Below are positions 11,939-13,395 of a stretch of DNA of 13,395 nucleotides, one piece after another (within the stretch, counting starts at the first letter, position 1; the number at the start of each line of letters is the position of its first letter). This DNA is from Nitrospirota bacterium (GTDB taxonomy: Bacteria > Nitrospirota > RBG-16-64-22 > JACRHK01): positions 1-13,395 of the forward strand of contig JACRHK010000152.1 in assembly GCA_016217625.1 (NCBI GenBank), read 5' to 3'. The notes under the pieces are model-generated. The model was not told the DNA's origin. It made no database searches and worked only from the letters and a program-made list of their open reading frames with translations. A program made the position numbers and the translations under genes.

Positions 11939-12691
11939 ATGTCCGAGGTCGATTTTAGCTTTTATTGCCTTACGCCCTTCGATCACCCCCCCCCACCTCT
12001 TTCCTCCCCCCTCGAGGGGGGGAGGGCTAAGGAGGGGGGTGAATTAAAGGCCTCACGCCTCGCGCTTTTTGTCTTCCTCGTCCTCAGCCTGAGCGGTGCG
12101 GGGTGCGCGACGCTCACGCAATTTGGAAATCCTGCGCCGATGGAACCGGTCGCGCGAGAAGAACGGGCCGTTCGAAGCCTGCGGGGACAGATGACCGTGG
12201 AGGTCATCGAAGATGGGGTCACACGATGGGTGTTCGACGGGGGAATCGTCGTCGAGCCGGGCCGGTTGCGCTTCCAGACCTTCGCCCCCGGCGGATGGCT
12301 TGTGGGCGATCTGCTGTTGGAAGGAAAACAGGGAAGGCTCTACCTGCCCTCCGAGCAGACGCTCCTGGTCGGGTCTCCCCGGAATCTCGCTTCAGTGGTT
12401 CCCTCCATCCCCTTCGCCCGTTTTCCGCCGGACCTCCTTTGGAAGACGCTGCTGGGGGTCAAAGGGGAGATCGCGCGCGACGCGGACGAAGAGGGGGAGA
12501 TCCTGGTCGAGTACGAGGAGTTCCGCGACGTCAATGGTCGTCGCGTCCCCTGGCAGATAGCGTACCATCTTCCGGAGGAGGGCTTCACCCTCCGGTTGAC
12601 GTTTCGGACGCTCGAGATCGATCCTCCCTTGACCGAGGATCTGTTCCATCAGGACCTGCCGTCGGAGACGGAGTTCAGAGAAGTGCGTTAG
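11939..12691 (+). CDS. Putative LolA/LolB-like lipoprotein
   Basis: Residues from about 40 on form a signal peptide (SRLALFVFLVLSLSGAGC), giving a probable lipidated Cys56. A mature region of about 195 aa follows with alternating beta-strand character: RSLRGQMTVEVIEDGVTRWVFDGGIVVEP, RLRFQTFAPGGWLVGDLLLEG, GRLYLPSEQTLLVGSP. This pattern resembles the LolA/LolB-type half-barrel of lipoprotein carriers, but no diagnostic motif fixes the family. The C-terminus PPLTEDLFHQDLPSETEF also fits that group. The only in-frame ATG is 11939, 4 bp after radA. It gives a 250-aa product with an abnormal 39-residue hydrophilic extension before the signal peptide. Residues 16-34 of that extension are encoded by a C/G-rich palindrome (11984-12041). 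The true start is therefore uncertain, and no good ribosome binding site precedes 11939. Confidence 0.7.
   Translation: MSEVDFSFYCLTPFDHPPPPLSSPLEGGRAKEGGELKASRLALFVFLVLSLSGAGCATLTQFGNPAPMEPVAREERAVRSLRGQMTVEVIEDGVTRWVFDGGIVVEPGRLRFQTFAPGGWLVGDLLLEGKQGRLYLPSEQTLLVGSPRNLASVVPSIPFARFPPDLLWKTLLGVKGEIARDADEEGEILVEYEEFRDVNGRRVPWQIAYHLPEEGFTLRLTFRTLEIDPPLTEDLFHQDLPSETEFREVR
11984..12041. repeat. C-run/G-run palindrome in the lipoprotein 5' region
   Basis: A 58-bp imperfect inverted repeat centred on TCGA (12012-12015). The left half is C-rich and the right half is G-rich. The ends are CACCCCCC (11984-11991) and GGGGGGTG (12034-12041). The innermost arms TCCCCCC and GGGGGGA flank the centre. It reads in frame as HPPPPLSSPLEGGRAKEGG, a low-complexity sequence typical of a translated repeat and not of a signal peptide. 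Confidence 0.82.
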
Positions 12692-12788
12692 AGGTTAGAG
12701 GTTGGAGGCGAGAGGCTGAAGGCTGAAGGCTGGAGGGTGGAGGCAAGAAAACTGCTTTTGCCTCAAACCTCAAACCTTTAGCCTCCAT
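12687..12788. repeat. Inverted 7-bp arrays between convergent genes, possible bidirectional terminator
   Basis: The left arm has eight heptamers from 12687 to 12742: GTTAGAG twice, GTTGGAG, GCGAGAG, GCTGAAG twice, GCTGGAG, GGTGGAG. The first unit contains the TAG stop (12689-12691) of the lipoprotein gene. The right arm has CCTCAAA twice, CCTTTAG and CCTCCAT (12761-12788). The inner stem GAGGCAA (12740-12746) with TTGCCTC (12758-12764) closes a hairpin with A-rich and T-rich sides. Its position between two converging genes suits transcription termination on both strands. Confidence 0.8.
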
Positions 12789-12814
12789 AGGCATCAAACC
12801 TCTCTCCTTACGCT

Positions 12815-13363
12815 CTATCGGTACTTCTGAAGCGAGCGGCCGATGGTTTCCGCCGCCTTCACGGCGGCCCGCCGTGCCGTAGTATCCTCTTGCTCCTGAA
12901 TCATCCGCACGACTTCTTCGCCCGTTGCCCGCTCGACGAGCTTGAGCTCGAGCGTCAGGTGGACGGGGGAGCTTCCTCTAAGGTGAACCCTCCCCTGGAT
13001 GAGGAGGTCGGCCGGCGCCTGGCGGAGCCCCTGGGCGTTGCGCGGCGGGGAATCGTGGGAGCGGTAGACTTCAGTAAAAAGGGGGGTCAGATACGGGAGG
13101 AGGAATTCCGGCATCTGGGTCTTCAGAGGAGCCTGGGGGGCCTCAAAGTCAAAAACAACGGCCTTGGGGTACCTGCTCAGTTGTGTGCCCTGACGCACTT
13201 GGATCCAGGGGCCTTTGTCCTCGCGCTGCAACCCTTGATAATCTTTGAAAAACCCGGTCTGCGGTCCCCGGTAAGTCTCGGTGAAGGGGAGACCGGCGCA
13301 TCCCCCCAGGAGCAAAGGGACGAGCAGCCAGGCCCAACGGCTCTCTGATCGCTGCACGTTCAT
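12815..13363 (-). CDS. Lipoprotein of unknown function
   Basis: A 182-aa protein with a short signal peptide (SRWAWLLVPLLLGGC) and a clear lipobox LLGGC, giving lipidated Cys22. The mature part starts AGLPFTETYRGPQTGFFKDYQGLQ and is predicted to sit in the periplasm. It contains PKAVVFDFEAPQAP, PADLLIQGRVHLRG and a strand-rich HLTLELKLVERATGEEVVRM segment. The C-terminal stretch, RAAVKAAETIGRSLQKYR, is helical. The pattern of a strand-rich domain with a GEEV turn and final helix recalls secreted lipoproteins of the DUF4410/DUF3313 kind, but I do not recognise a specific family. The start is the ATG with A at 13363. A purine run (AGGGGA) touches the ATG with no spacing. A TAAGAT box just upstream suggests a leaderless mRNA, as for the PhzF-like gene. 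Confidence 0.78.
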   Translation of the reverse strand: MNVQRSESRWAWLLVPLLLGGCAGLPFTETYRGPQTGFFKDYQGLQREDKGPWIQVRQGTQLSRYPKAVVFDFEAPQAPLKTQMPEFLLPYLTPLFTEVYRSHDSPPRNAQGLRQAPADLLIQGRVHLRGSSPVHLTLELKLVERATGEEVVRMIQEQEDTTARRAAVKAAETIGRSLQKYR

Positions 13364-13369
13364 TCCCCT

Positions 13370-13375
13370 ATCTTA
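13370..13375 (-). promoter_or_regulatory. Putative -10 box of the terminal lipoprotein gene
   Basis: On the minus strand TAAGAT (5 of 6 of TATAAT) ends 6 nt before the ATG, the same spacing as in the PhzF-like gene. The matching -35 would lie at or beyond the window edge, so it cannot be fully checked. Confidence 0.4.
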
Positions 13376-13395
13376 GCGTTCGGCTCGTGGAAGTC

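Overview
The window is GC-rich, densely coded bacterial DNA that starts inside a V/A-type ATP synthase gene. It encodes a Pal lipoprotein and two further lipoproteins, so the cell has an outer membrane. It also encodes Pup and the Pup ligase PafA, and a rotary ATPase of the V/A type. That combination outside Actinobacteria suggests an uncultured Gram-negative lineage such as Methylomirabilota (NC10), Nitrospirota or a relative. This assignment is inference from gene content, with low confidence.

Layout. (1) 1-3919, + strand: ntpA (5' end cut by the window), ntpB and ntpD, the catalytic, nucleotide-binding stator-ring and central-stalk subunits of the ATPase. (2) 4076-6262, + strand: two tiny zinc-ribbon proteins (51 and 62 aa), then pup and pafA. 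A sigma70-like promoter overlaps the stop codon of the first zinc-ribbon gene. Neither proteasome core genes nor dop or mpa/arc are in the window. (3) 6263-6672: a non-coding block made of three nested inverted repeats sharing a CCCGTTAGA core. It directly abuts a strong promoter for erpA, an A-type Fe-S carrier gene (6673-6993). (4) 7102-8379: a PhzF-family gene (- strand, probably leaderless) diverging from a 73-aa membrane-anchored zinc-ribbon gene. (5) 8447-12691, + strand: alr (alanine racemase), pal, radA and a LolA/LolB-like lipoprotein gene. (6) 12815-13363, - strand: a lipoprotein of unknown function.

The most striking non-genic feature is the gaps. Nearly every gap carries a degenerate tandem array of 6-, 7- or 8-bp units, with a different unit at most loci. 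The arrays typically begin at, or within about 20 bp after, the stop codon of the upstream gene. In several gaps the array occurs twice in opposite orientations, making a long imperfect hairpin. A second class of short GC-rich palindromes (core CCGATG-N1-2-CATCGG, some bounded by TGTAGGGC/GCCCTACA) recurs between genes. A related palindrome lies in frame inside alr, and an unrelated C/G palindrome is translated as part of the lipoprotein N-terminus.

Functionally the window mixes energy coupling (ATPase), protein tagging (Pup/PafA), Fe-S delivery (ErpA), cell-envelope synthesis and anchoring (Alr, Pal, lipoproteins) and recombination repair (RadA). The only clear functional clusters are the ATPase genes and the pup-pafA pair.
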